Origin: Mesostigma viride
Lineage: Eukaryota > Streptophyta > Mesostigmatophyceae > Mesostigmatales > Mesostigmataceae
Reading direction: 5' to 3'
Assembly (NCBI GenBank): GCA_009746045.1
Contig: RPFO01000275.1
Coordinates: forward strand, 168,501-232,500
DNA length: 64,000 nt
Under the pieces are notes generated by a model that did not search any database, was not told the origin of the DNA, and was given only the letters and a program-made list of their open reading frames with translations. Both the position numbers and the translations under genes were made by a program. Shown here one piece after another: positions 36,709 through 48,200 of this stretch (its first letter is position 1; each line of letters starts with the position of its first letter).

Positions 36709-38058
36709 TTACCGGGCGCCATCCATACCCGGGACGTGCGTAGACGATGATGACGCAGCTGGGGCGGGCCTCATGGTACGGCCCGACTTGTGCCGCTTGT
36801 TAGGAGCCTGCGCCTCCGTGCGCTGGCCGTTGATGAACAGCACGGGGGTGTCGTGGACGAGGCGGACGTAGACCTTCTGGCCATCATTCCTGGCCTTGAT
36901 CGCCACGTCGCTGCCCAGCAGACCGTTCTTGATGACTAGCTGGGCCGGTGACAGGAGGTCGTCGAGGCTCGGCGCGTTTCTCCCGCCTAGGAGCTTGCGG
37001 GCCTGGAGTACCTTCACCTTGCTGGCCACATCATGATTCGCGAAGGTCACCCGGATGGGGCCAGGTTGGCCCGCCATCCAAGCTGCCGACTCAATGCGGA
37101 TGCGTTCGTTGCCCAGCTGCAGCCGGCCCACGATGAGGCTCTGGTACAGGCGTTGCGCTAGCATCAGGTCCGTTTCTGGCTGCGGCGCGACCTGGAAATA
37201 CCGAACCACTATACTGCGTGACCGCTGGTCCTCCTCAACAGCAGTCTTGTGGGCTGCAGCCCCCCTGCGTGCGGCATCCTCCATCAGGTTGGCAATGTCG
37301 GTCTGTTTCACCATGTTAGCGTAGCTGGTGGGTGCAGGGGCGGCTGGCTGGGGCGGGCTAGTCATGGCGGCCTTGACCTCGGCAATGCTGGATTGGAGTT
37401 CAGCGGTGTCTTGGCGGATAGCAGTGGATAGGGCGCCGAGTTGAGCGGCCATGTCGTCGACTTTCTGGTTGAGCTGGCGCAGGGTTGCGTCCGGGGAAGC
37501 AATGGGGGTATTGGCGGTGCCATCGGCATCCTCGAAAGCGGCAAAAAGTGCCCGGAGGCAAGGGGCCTTCGCGTAGCTCAGAAAAACAGAAAGACGAAGC
37601 TGTGGCAGCTCCAGATGGCGAACGTCGTCCACCGAAGTCTCGCTAGACGTGCTGGGAAGATGCAGCTCATGGCCTTTGGCGTGCAGGAGGAGCGGGATAG
37701 CCTGCGCCTGCTCGGCGGTAAGCGAAAAGAACCGGTGCTCGGCGACAGCCCCGCCAGGCAGGAAGTCCGCTGGGTCAAACGCAGTGTCAGCGATGTCGTC
37801 GTCGTCGTCGTCGTCAAGGGGGTCGGTCTCACGGGAAACCTCGCTGGAAACAGGAGCCGCAGGCGGAGGGATCTGGCTGTCCATCTCGTCGACGGGGCCG
37901 GTGCAATGCCGCTTAGACGAAACGTTAATGGCGGCATCAGCAGACGATGGCTGGGTCGCAATGGTGTCCACAGCGTCGACTAGTTGCGTGATGGTTTGAG
38001 GCGCTGAATCCCCCCCATCGGCGGGGGAGTGGGAGGCGGCTGAAGGTGATTCCGCCAT
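36709..38058 (-). CDS. LINE ORF1-like protein (coiled coil plus RNA-binding-like region)
   Basis: A 449-residue intact frame from a good ATG. Order: Ser/Ala-rich N terminus; acidic run DDDDDDD (about 79-85); a predicted coiled coil (about 193-235, RQLNQKVDDMAAQLGALSTA); then a basic, RRM-like region starting RSIVVRYFQVAP, a GPIRVTFANHDVASKVKVLQ segment, and a C-terminal domain (LLGSDVAIKARNDGQKVYV, FINGQRTEAQ). The order coiled coil, RRM, then a C-terminal domain with x-I-N-G-x near the end matches L1-type ORF1p, an RNA-binding chaperone of non-LTR retrotransposons. The match is architectural, not a search result. No reverse transcriptase lies downstream. It is either a truncated insertion or a stand-alone or domesticated copy; the frame is undamaged. 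Confidence 0.6.
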   Translation of the reverse strand: MAESPSAASHSPADGGDSAPQTITQLVDAVDTIATQPSSADAAINVSSKRHCTGPVDEMDSQIPPPAAPVSSEVSRETDPLDDDDDDDIADTAFDPADFLPGGAVAEHRFFSLTAEQAQAIPLLLHAKGHELHLPSTSSETSVDDVRHLELPQLRLSVFLSYAKAPCLRALFAAFEDADGTANTPIASPDATLRQLNQKVDDMAAQLGALSTAIRQDTAELQSSIAEVKAAMTSPPQPAAPAPTSYANMVKQTDIANLMEDAARRGAAAHKTAVEEDQRSRSIVVRYFQVAPQPETDLMLAQRLYQSLIVGRLQLGNERIRIESAAWMAGQPGPIRVTFANHDVASKVKVLQARKLLGGRNAPSLDDLLSPAQLVIKNGLLGSDVAIKARNDGQKVYVRLVHDTPVLFINGQRTEAQAPNKRHKSGRTMRPAPAASSSSTHVPGMDGAR

Positions 38059-38348
38059 GGCTACTTTCCGGAAAATACGATCCCTGCCTGCGCTGCGTTT
38101 TATGATACTGCGCTAAATCTTGGGCGATGGCGGCTGAAAATTATATCATCGTGTTCGTCATCAAAAGACGCTTCTACTGCGATTTACCCGACCAAATTTC
38201 ATGCCCGGATGTAAAAGTTATGAGCATTCTCGGCATCCATAGCTCGCCACACCGTACCAGTGCTGACCGTGTGGTAGTCTGCACAAATCTCGGTTTTTCC
38301 CCCCCTATGCCAGCGCCTTTCGGTAGGTGCTAGGATTGTCATAGCGGT

Positions 38349-38480
38349 GTGCAGGTGCACTTTGTGCACCCAGAGCAGGTGTAGTTCACACCCTACCCTT
38401 GCAGGAAGTATGGAGAGTGCCATATGCCCCTTCTCAGGGATATGTGCTACATATACTCCCAACGGAGTTATGTTCCAATT
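38349..38480 (+). mobile_element. Retroelement 3'-end copy A
   Basis: It carries hairpin 1 (GGTGCAC-TTT-GTGCACC) at about 38354-38370 and hairpin 2 (ACATATACTCC-CAAC-GGAGTTATGT) at 38449-38473. An AT-rich tail (CCAATTTAATTCAATTCAAT) follows. The same blocks appear in reverse orientation at 59235-59436, and hairpin 2 again at 38831-38855. The layout (conserved hairpin then a simple AT tail) is typical of a LINE or SINE 3' end. Confidence 0.65.
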
Positions 38481-38805
38481 TAATTCAATTCAATTCAATA
38501 CTTACGCCCTGTGCTATAGGTTGTCAAGTACATATGACCCCAACATGAGTATTTTCAGCAGTTGCTGGCCGACCTAGTGGTCCCAGCCCAGTTTGAACAC
38601 CGCATTTCCTCCCTCTCTCTTGCTTGGACTGCTATGCAGAACAAGAAAGAGATGGAAGACGATTGTCCAGGCTCACACGCCAGCCCCTGTGGGCAAGCCC
38701 CCCCCCCCCAGGAGGAAGGGGCGCTTTGCTGAGTAGAGTAGTTAGGATTTTTTCTAGATTAGCTTAGCATCAGCTTAGTTCGGTTTCGCGGCTCCGCCCA
38801 CCTCC

Positions 38806-38880
38806 ATCCATCCAGCAAGGAATACGTGCTACATGATCTCCCAACGGAGTCATGTTATAGTTTAATTTAATGAGTAATTT
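38806..38880 (+). mobile_element. Retroelement 3'-end copy B (short)
   Basis: It contains TACGTGCTACATGATCTCCC, then AACGGAGTCATGTT and an AT tail (ATAGTTTAATTTAATGAG). Only the last 75 bases or so of the family are evident. The hairpin stem is ACATGA/TCATGT where copies A and C have an A-T pair at the fifth position, so the change is compensated. Confidence 0.6.
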
Positions 38881-39237
38881 CACACAAGAGGCAAGTCAGT
38901 GCTGGCTGTCATCTTGTTAGTTTGGTCCTGACGAGATAACCAGCATGAGCTTGACTCCCAGAGGACCACATATCAAATAATGAGCCATACTCAGCAAGTA
39001 TTAGCCACCCAGCACTTGGCACATGCATGCAGGCGCACCGCTGATTCTTACACCTGGACTTGGCCCAACAGCCACTACGCTTGCCAGTCCTGCATTCCTT
39101 CTCTCACTGAACACAGGCAGGCCTCTTTAATCTTGTTGATGCGAACGATCTATGTACACAAAAGCAATCACCCAAGGGCTACAGTAGGGCTACATGATTG
39201 TTTGAAAGTCTACAGGACCCGATGATATACCAGGGGC

Positions 39238-42200
39238 CTAGGTTGCAGGGGTTGTGACATACGGAGCATGCAGGCGCCTCATGAGGGCCATGCCAGATTC
39301 CGTGACCTCTCCCGGGCTCGGTGGGCCATCATGTGGGGATGCCATTCCATGCTCATCCTCCCCACCCCCCTCCAACAGGCCCCTCACCACGCTCGGCTGC
39401 AGGTGAGCTGGCTCGCTCAGCTCACTGCTGCTCACGCTGCTGATGCTGTCGCTGACACTGCTGCCACGACTGGCCCCCCTCCCACGCCGCCTGCCCCCTG
39501 CCCCACCGCTGTGCCCCCTTGTGACATTAATGGCCAACTCCATCAGCTCCTCCATGGGCGGGTACCGCGCCCCCTGCACACCCGGCACATCGCGCCCGTC
39601 GCCCCACGCCCCACGGCTGCCATCCTCGCTCCGCAGCCGGTTTACCTCCGCCTGCAGCATTGAGGCTGGCAGCACCTCCCCTGCGTCCACGCTGCTGCTG
39701 GCAGACGAACCTCGGGGGGACCCACCCCCGCTGATGGGCACGCCAGTCCCGGCCATGCCCTTCGACGCCCCCCACCCTGCCCCGCCTGCCTCACGGCGCG
39801 CGCCTGCATGTCTGCGTGCGCCATCACGCATGCCGCGGCCCCATGCTCGGCGGTCCAACCGAGACCCCCCAACCAACCCCGCCGCCCTCGCGTGCTCATA
39901 CGCGTTGTCGTGGTCAGCAGTCGCACCGCTCCCCCCCCCCTGTGTGTGTGGCCCACGGCGGACAGCATCAGCGCCTCCCCACTCGTCGTCGCTGCGGCGC
40001 GCCAGCTCATCGCCGTCCGCGTCACTGGCGTCGTCCACGATGCAGGCCTCCAGCGACGCGGCGCCTCGCCCATGCTCCAGCGCAAACCCTCCCAGCAGGT
40101 GGCTCCGAGGGTCACGCAGCACCACCTCACCTGCCCAAAGGGGTGGTGGACACGGTATGCCAGGTCACAGACAGGCATGCTTGTTGCGTTCAAACATATG
40201 CAAAAGAGCAACCCTATAATAACTTTCATGGCCATAGAACCACGGAGCAAAAAGACATGTCGCAAGCAGCGGGGACAAATACCATAACCATCTGCCTGCT
40301 GCCATGAGGCTACTGCGGTGCAAGCACACCCACCCAAACACATCGCATGACATGAAAGCATATATACAGAATAAGGTGCCTATCGGGTACTCTACAAGCA
40401 GCAGAGAAACGCGGGGCAGAAAGGGGCACCAATGCGCCGCGGCTAGAGCATGGGTCCTGAGAACGATGCAGGAGAAGACCCTGCCATCAAGTGCTGTCCA
40501 CACGCTGTGCCAAGTTCTCGCAGCTGCAATACAAGGTTTCTTGGCGCTACGGTGGATCGCCTCACGGTAGGGCCACAGGGACATAGTTCCTTTGCCTCAC
40601 GAGGAGCGTGGCATGTAAGCCGCCGCCGAGCAGGCCACACCTCACGCCCCCCACCGCGTCGCCCCACGAGCATGCCCCCACTGCGTCGCCCCACGAGCAC
40701 GCCACCACACAGGCTCCCACACACGCTACCATGAGGGCTACCCAAGCAACAGCCACCGCACACCAGCGCGACACCTAGCACGTGCGTGTGCAACCACAAG
40801 AGCATGGACATGGCGACATGGCCACCCACCTTCAGAGGCATCCGTGGAGCCGGCCGAACCCCCGCGCCGCCTCCCCCGCTGCACCTTGCGAGAGAAAGTT
40901 CGAGGGGCATCACCCGGCACAAAGGGGCGGCTGCGGTGGCCCAACACGGGGTGCAGCCGCCGAGGGGCACGCCCCCCTCCCCCACCGTCGTCGTCGTCGT
41001 CCTCATCGCCCGACGTGCCATCATGGGAGGACAGACCTGCGGGGAAGACGACCTCGCCTTCGCTCGCAGAGGGTGCCTTGGAGGAGGTGGGCGTGGCTGC
41101 GGTGGTCGTACACGATGTGGGTGAGGGGTGGGCGGGCAGGGGGAGCCTGAGGGGGTTAGGGACAAGGGAGCATCCGTGTCTTAAACACGTGCGGGGAGAA
41201 GCCAGAGGGAGAGGTATGTGGGTTGATGTGTTCGCGGGTGACATGGGACCGGGTGAGAGCAGCAGCCACCCCCTCGGCAGACAGTGCGGGGGCTTTGCCC
41301 ACCTCCGGCCATGAGCCAGAACCCAGGGGGAGACATAGCCGGCACCCTGACTGTGTGTGCGTGTCTGCGGGTTTGTGTGACTAATGACTAATGCGAGCAA
41401 AAGGCTGGGCCAGCGCCTGTGGCTGTGCAGATACACCTTGGCCATGACAGGAGCGTGGAGCATGGAGCAGCGGAGCTCTTGTAGCGCAAGGGAGGCGCGC
41501 AGGCGAGGAGCAAGACACCGGTGACAAACGCCAGCTGTCCATGGGGAACACATGCTACGATGAGACGTCATCGTCAGCAAACCTGACGTATCGCGACGGC
41601 AAGCCAACATCCCAGGCAGCACTGAGCCAACACCCTGATCACCTGGCAATCATGATGTCAGCGACACGTACCGATGATGTCAGATATGCGCGGGAACACC
41701 TCGCCGCTGCTGCCGGAGCAACGCAGCAACTCCGCAGCGCACGCGACCTCGCTGGCCGCGCCCGCACCGGTCGCTGTGCCACCCCCCTCGCCGTCTTGGC
41801 CATCCGGCAGTGGTCGCCAGACCATCAACGGCGGGGGTGGCCGGAACGTGCCTCGTCTCCGCATCTCCTCGTCTTCATCGGACCACACGTCACCGCCACC
41901 AGCGCCGCCAGCATCCTCACGATGTCCGCCACCATCGCCGCCATCATCGCATATGCTGGCAAACGGCACCACCTCGTCCACCTGGCGACCTTCCTCCCTG
42001 TCTGAGTGCCAGCCGCGATCACCTTCATCCACTCGTGCTGGTACAGTGACCAAGCTGGCAGAGGCCGCGCGGCTGGCACCAGCGCGGTGGTAAAGGGAGG
42101 CCTGCGCGTCCACGGGATGAAGGGCCGGCATGTCAGGCACGCTGCGCCCGCCACTGTCGCCTGCAACCACTGACGGTGCGGCCAAGGGCCGACTCAGCCC

Positions 42201-45200
42201 GCCCAGCCCGCCCAGCTTGTCCTCTGGGCTGTCGAAGACAGAGGCAAGGCGGCGCAAGCTGGCCGTGCCGCGCTCGGGCGACGGCGGGCTGGGCGGCACC
42301 GGCGTGGACGGGGAGGGTGGCCGCGGATGCGACCAGCTGGGTGGCTCGTCCGCGCGCGTCCACGCATCGCGCGCCGCGTGCTCGGTCGGGTCTGTCTGGG
42401 TCTGGCCGGACACGTAGGCGGGGCGGCGAGGGAGCGCAGCCCCCGCGCCTGCTGGCATGTCCCACCCACCACCACCGCCAGGGGCACCGTAGATGCTGAA
42501 GTGGGGCACGTGGTATGGGTAGGGGGGGTAGACAAACGGCAGTGCGTAGGGGAAGGGGGGGTATGCCATGGGGGGGAAGGGAGGGGCCGTGCCGGGAGCT
42601 GAGGGTGGCTGACTGGAGGACGAGCCCACAGGGTTTGGTTGTGGCGCAGAGGAACCGGGAGCCCCTGCATACGCGGGCGTGCCAGGGTGCATGTAGGGAG
42701 GGGGAGCAACGCCATGGGGATGCGACTCTGCAGGATGAGCTGCCCATGGCGGCATGCCACCTGGCGCGGTTGGCGTGCTTCCCTGCGGGGCGCTGGCAGC
42801 AGTCGGCGCATCACTTGGGGCCACACCAGCCCTCAGCGCCGGCAACGGGGGCGGTGGCGTTGCGGCGCGGAACGATGACGATCGCCCAGGCAGCGGCGGC
42901 GGTGGCTGGATGTGGGCGGGCGCACGCGGTATGCCAGAAGTAGCAAAGCTGCCGACGACACTGTCTGGGTCACCGGGTGGCGGCGGGGGCCTGACACCTG
43001 GGGGCAGTGGGGGCGGGGGCCCCATGCTGTAGCTCACTCCCGACAGCTCCGCCACCTGTCGCGCGCTGGACGCAGGGGAGAGCAGGCCACCGGCGTCCTC
43101 ATCGCCGAGATCGTGGCCGTGCCCGGGCGCGCGCGGTGGCGGCGGCGGGTGGTCGCCCGACACCAGCACCGGGGGGGGCGCGCCAGGGCCCCTGGCTGAG
43201 AAGCTGGGGGTCCTGGGGAGAATCGGAGAAGGCGCCCCCGGCCGGCTGGCATCCGTGCGGGCGCCCCTCCCATAGCCAGACCCATCGGGGTCCAAGCGAG
43301 GGGGGCGCGTTATAGACGCTGCGGCGCTCCCCCCTGCCCCCAGGTCCTCCCCGCTATCCGCAGACGACCCTGCCTGTGGTGGCCCACTGGTGCTGGCTGC
43401 TGCCGCCGTGCTGGGTCGCTTGATGCTGCTGCTGCTGCTACCGTGGCCTTGCGCCTGCTCCCCCCGCACGCTGGTGCCCAGATCTCGCATCGCCGATAGC
43501 ACCGTGTCCAAGAGGCCTTCCTCGAACGTGCTGTCAGCCCCACGCAGCACTCCGCCCTTGTGGGTGCCGGCACCATCACCAGCGCCGCCAGCAGCAGCAG
43601 CAGCAGCAGCGTGTGTGGCAGCACCGGCCCCCTCCTGCCTCCTGGCGTTGCGGATGGTGGCATCCAACGCAGCAAGCAAGGCAGCCGCCGCGCCCCCAGC
43701 ACCAGCAGACGATGCGACGGCACCACCGTGGTGGCTGCTGCCTGGTGCATATTGCCTTGTTGGCAAGGCACCCTGCGACCCCCCATGCCGATCTGCCACA
43801 CCACCCGCAGCCTCCACTGGCCCCACCCCCGCTGGCCTTGCTGCCCCTGCAGCATTGGCTGCCAGCGCCTGCACCTCCTCCAGCAGCACCTCCCCTGCCA
43901 GCTGCCACAGAGCGGGCCGCCAGGTGGCGTCCCCAGGGATACCCGCAGCGATGGCAGCACCCACATCAGTGGCAGGCAGGGAGGCCGCAAGGTCGGTGCC
44001 ACCAAGAGGGTCGCCGCCGCTCGCCATGGCTCCACCTGGCACTGCAAGGGGAGCCCCCAGTGGCCCCGTTTGTGCCATGAGGGAGGCGAGCAGGTGATGT
44101 GGCAGCCAGTCGAGCAGCGATGATGTCAGCGCCACTTCCCTCAATGCGCGCTCGCGTAAGCGCTCTCCCTCGCTGTCACCGCTGATACGGCCGCCGTCGT
44201 CCGCCACACGTGTGGGCCGGTCACCACCCTCTCGCGGGAGGGCATGGCTGGTGGCAGCTGCCAACGGTGCCCCCATCACAGGGCCCGCTGCGGACGCCCC
44301 CAGCGCATCCCCGCCCCCCTTGCCTGCGTTCGCAGCATGCAGCGTTCCCGCATCATCCACCAAGCGAGCAGCGGCCGATCCTTGGGACGCCGCCGCACGC
44401 TCGCCATCACGCGCCCACTCCTGCCCTTGCGCCGGACGCGCTTGCTCCCAGCCAGCCACCAGCCCGGGCTCTGCGCCGCCACCACCTGTCCGCCCCCGAC
44501 CAGTGCGGCCATGCAGGCCCTCCTCCATGCTGGCGGCCGGCAGCGGGTGATGACCTGACCGGCTCCACAGCGACAGCGCGCCGGGTGTCAGCGCCACAGG
44601 CCGCGCGCTGGTCCTCTTGGGGACCCCACCGCGCGTGCCGGTTGACGGCTGACCGCCGTCCCCCAACCAGTGGGGAGGAGGGAGGCCACCCTTCCCCACC
44701 CCTGAAGCCTGGTCCCACAACCCCGCCGGCACGCGGTGGCCCCGCCGCTGTCGCTGCAGGGAGCGCAGGGAGGTGGCCAGGGACGGGGCCTTGCCCGCAG
44801 CGGAACCTGCCAGGGTGGGGGCCGGCGCCTCGGGATGGCGCGGTGGCTTGCCACCCGCACGCCGGCCCTTTTGTCCCGCTGTGTTGGGCCGTGGTGCCTG
44901 GCGGCCAAACGCGATGGCGGGCCGAGTCCAACGGTTGGCGTCTGCCCCCCCATCCACCTCCATGGCCGCACCCTTCCCTGCAGCCTCCCCTGCTGACGCT
45001 TGCACGGCCTCCTCCCTGCGAGGCCTCTTCTCGGGCGCTGGGGGCCCAGCGGCCGCGGTCGTGGCGGTGGCAGCACCCAGCGGCATCGCATCCCCTGCGG
45101 CCGCCCCCGCCGCCCCCTTGTGTGTGCGCGGGGCAGCTGCCATCGGCAGCGGCTGGTAGCCCTCCCTGGCCCCCGCCGCCATGCGCGCCGCCACCAGCGC

Positions 45201-48200
45201 GCGCACCCTGCTGGCGAATGTCTCAGGGTCCCCCTCATCGCCGTCGCCATCACCGTTGAGGAGCAGGCCTCCATCCAGCCATGCCTGCGCGGAAGTGGGG
45301 GAAGAGGATGAGTGGCACCAAAGGGGAGTGGTTTCCCGATAGAGACGGGGAGGTCGTGAGGCATGCACGCGTGAAGGCAAAAGGGTGGCGTGTAAGGATT
45401 TCACCGCATACAACGCGTGGCCTCACGGTTCACTGTCAAGGGTGGCAGGTACTAGCCCACCATTTGGAGGGACAGGAGTGGCCCTCCCCTTCCCTCCCCC
45501 CCAAGGCGGGTCCCCCGCTCCCACCCCTTTGCGTCGAGCATGCATCCATGCCAAGACAGTCAGTGGAGAGTGGCCCCACGGTAATGGCCCACTCCCAACG
45601 CCCAACGCCAATGCACCATCTCCCAAACAAAACACCCAACAACCGACCGGCTGCTCCGTGCCTACCTCTAGCGTCCGCAACGCAGGCTCCTGCGGGGCAC
45701 CGCCGGCGTCTGCCCGTGCATCGGCATCCAGGTCACTCAGATGGTCGTCCAGGTGCACCTGTGCGCCTTGCATGTTGGCCACTTCCTGCCAGGGGGTGGA
45801 CCGGGGGGAAGCCAGACGAGGATAGGAAAGAACAACCATAGGTAAGCAGTGACCGGGGTGGCTGTCGACAAGCAAGGCGGCATGTGCGTGACACGGGCAC
45901 TTGCATATGATCTGCTCCATGGGAAGGGGATCCAACGGATGGCCTCGCCGCGCCCACATTACATGGCCCACATAGGTTGTCCTTGCCACTACAACGGCCC
46001 ATCATCCGAGCACTCTGTGGCAGCGTGTGCGGGAGCATCTTCCCGTACCACGCAAGCGCAGGCGGTGCGGCTAGACACATACATGAGCACCACAGGAAGC
46101 CACAAGCCTGCTGGTGACTGTCATTGCCGGGAAGGCACCTGTCCGCCGTTGCACATGCCACTCGCCAACAAGAGCACACTGGCATGCATACAGCGTCGCT
46201 GCGCGTGCTCACCTGCATCAGCCCCCGGTAGTTGACCTCACCCAGCGCCGCACGCACGTTGTCACTGGCCATGCGCCGCACCGCGCTGCCCATAGCCGCC
46301 GCGCCCTGCACCCCCTGAGCTAGCCACGGCGTACCGCCACGCTGCCATGTACCATCGCCAGTATACTGCCCCGCATCGTATGCAGCACCCTGAAACCCCC
46401 CTGGCTTGGCGGGGAACGGTGCCGGGGGGCAGCTACTATCCAACGCGGAAGTAGGGCGCACTGCCCAGGGGGGCGGCGGCTCCCCCACCTTGTACCATAC
46501 GCGGGCGGCGCGGGGGCTATCCAGGATGGCCGAGTCCTCCCCCTGGCCCTGTTGCGGCGCCGCGTGGTATTTCGGCGCCTCATGCGGGGCCTGCGGCCAT
46601 GCAAAAGCGATTGCAACACGCATCCGTCAAGGTGCAGCCATCAGCAACCCGCATCAGCTACGCACGCACGTTAGGCCGCGCATGCGGGCATGTTCATTCC
46701 GCGACACCTGCCAGTGCATAACAGAGGGGCAGGGGCCGTGTGGCGGCGGACAGCCCAAGCGCGCACCCTTTAGATGGCATCCAAGCGCACCCTTTAGATG
46801 GCATCCAAGCACACCCTTTAGATGGCATCCAAGCGCGCACCCTTTAGATGGCATCCAAGCACACCCTTTAGATGGCATCCAAGAGCACCCTTTAGATGGC
46901 ATCCAAGCGCGCACCCTTTAGATGGCATCCAAGCGCGTACCCTTTAGATGGCATCCAAGAGCACCCTTTAGATTGCAACTTTTGCTATCGGCCATGGCTG
47001 GCTGGGACCGGCAAGGTGTGGCAGGCGCCGTGCCGGAAACAGTGCACACAATGCAGCCCGCAACCGAGGGGGGCAGAGCCCTCGCAGGAAACCCGCCATC
47101 CACATAAAACCCCATGCAAACGGGGAAACTGTACCTACCCCCATCCCCCACCCCTCCCTTGGCCTCACCTGCGGATTGGCATAGAGCGATGTGCTGGCAG
47201 TCATGCCGCCATCACCGCAGGGTCCCTGCCGGTTCATGCCGAGGCAGAGCTGGTCCAGTTTGGCGTCGACCGACTTGCGCAGCTCGTGGATGGCCAAGGT
47301 GACCGCGCGCGCGCCTGAGGACGACCCCAGCAAGTCGCCATCATCATCGAGGGCACCACCACCATCGTCATCGTTGCTGGCAAGGGCTCCCGCGCGCCCA
47401 CCGATTGTCATGCCCACACCAGCAAGGCCCTCACGGCCATGGCCGCGCGTATGGGGGGGTCCTCCCGAAGGCTCGTCGTGTGCGCTGGCGCCCGCACGAC
47501 CCTCTCCGGTCGGCCCCCGCACCTCACGGCCATGTGCTCGCTTGCCGTGCACGCGAGGCATCGCTTCATCGTCGTCGGAAGGGTGTTGCGTGGAGTCCTG
47601 CGGGGGCGCCACCTGGACTCGCTTGGGCCCGCCACCGCGCATACCGGCTAGCGGGTTCACCAGCAACCGCACATTGGGCCCCGCGCGTGCCAGCTGCCGT
47701 CCCACCACGCGGGGACCAGGGGGCGCCCCACTGGGTGCTGCGCCTGCCTCAACCATAGAGCGATGGTTGACATCCAACGATTGAGTGCCAGCTGGCGGTT
47801 CTCCGGTGGGTGGTTGGGCACCAGCCACCTTGTCTGGCCGCACCCCTGACATGATGGCCCCCATGTCTTGCCGGATGGCAGCACCCCTAATTGCATCCAA
47901 GGCAGGAAGCGACTCACCAACATCCCCGGCCTGCGCACGCGGACCTCCCCATGCACTGCCCTCACGGCCCTGTACATGGCCAGGTGGCGCAATAGAGATG
48001 GATGCGGCCACCGGCAGATGAGGGGTGTCCCCCTGGCTGCCAGATGCCGTCACGTCAGCAAGGCTGTCACCTGCACCCTGGGGTGCTGGCCCTGGGAAGT
48101 GGAACCCCTGGCCCTGCTGGGTGGCCATCGCAGGGTCGGACCCATAGGGTGGCGGCCAATGGGGCGCTGCCTTCACCCGCGTGGGAGCATGCACCACCTT

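Larger units (their letters stand above)
38059..39237. other. Spacer with two retroelement 3' ends
   Basis: Apart from the two 3'-end copies (38349-38480 and 38806-38880) nothing is recognised. On the minus strand TGTAA lies at 39048-39052, about 190 bases after the stop of the next gene, and may be its poly(A) signal. Confidence 0.5.
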
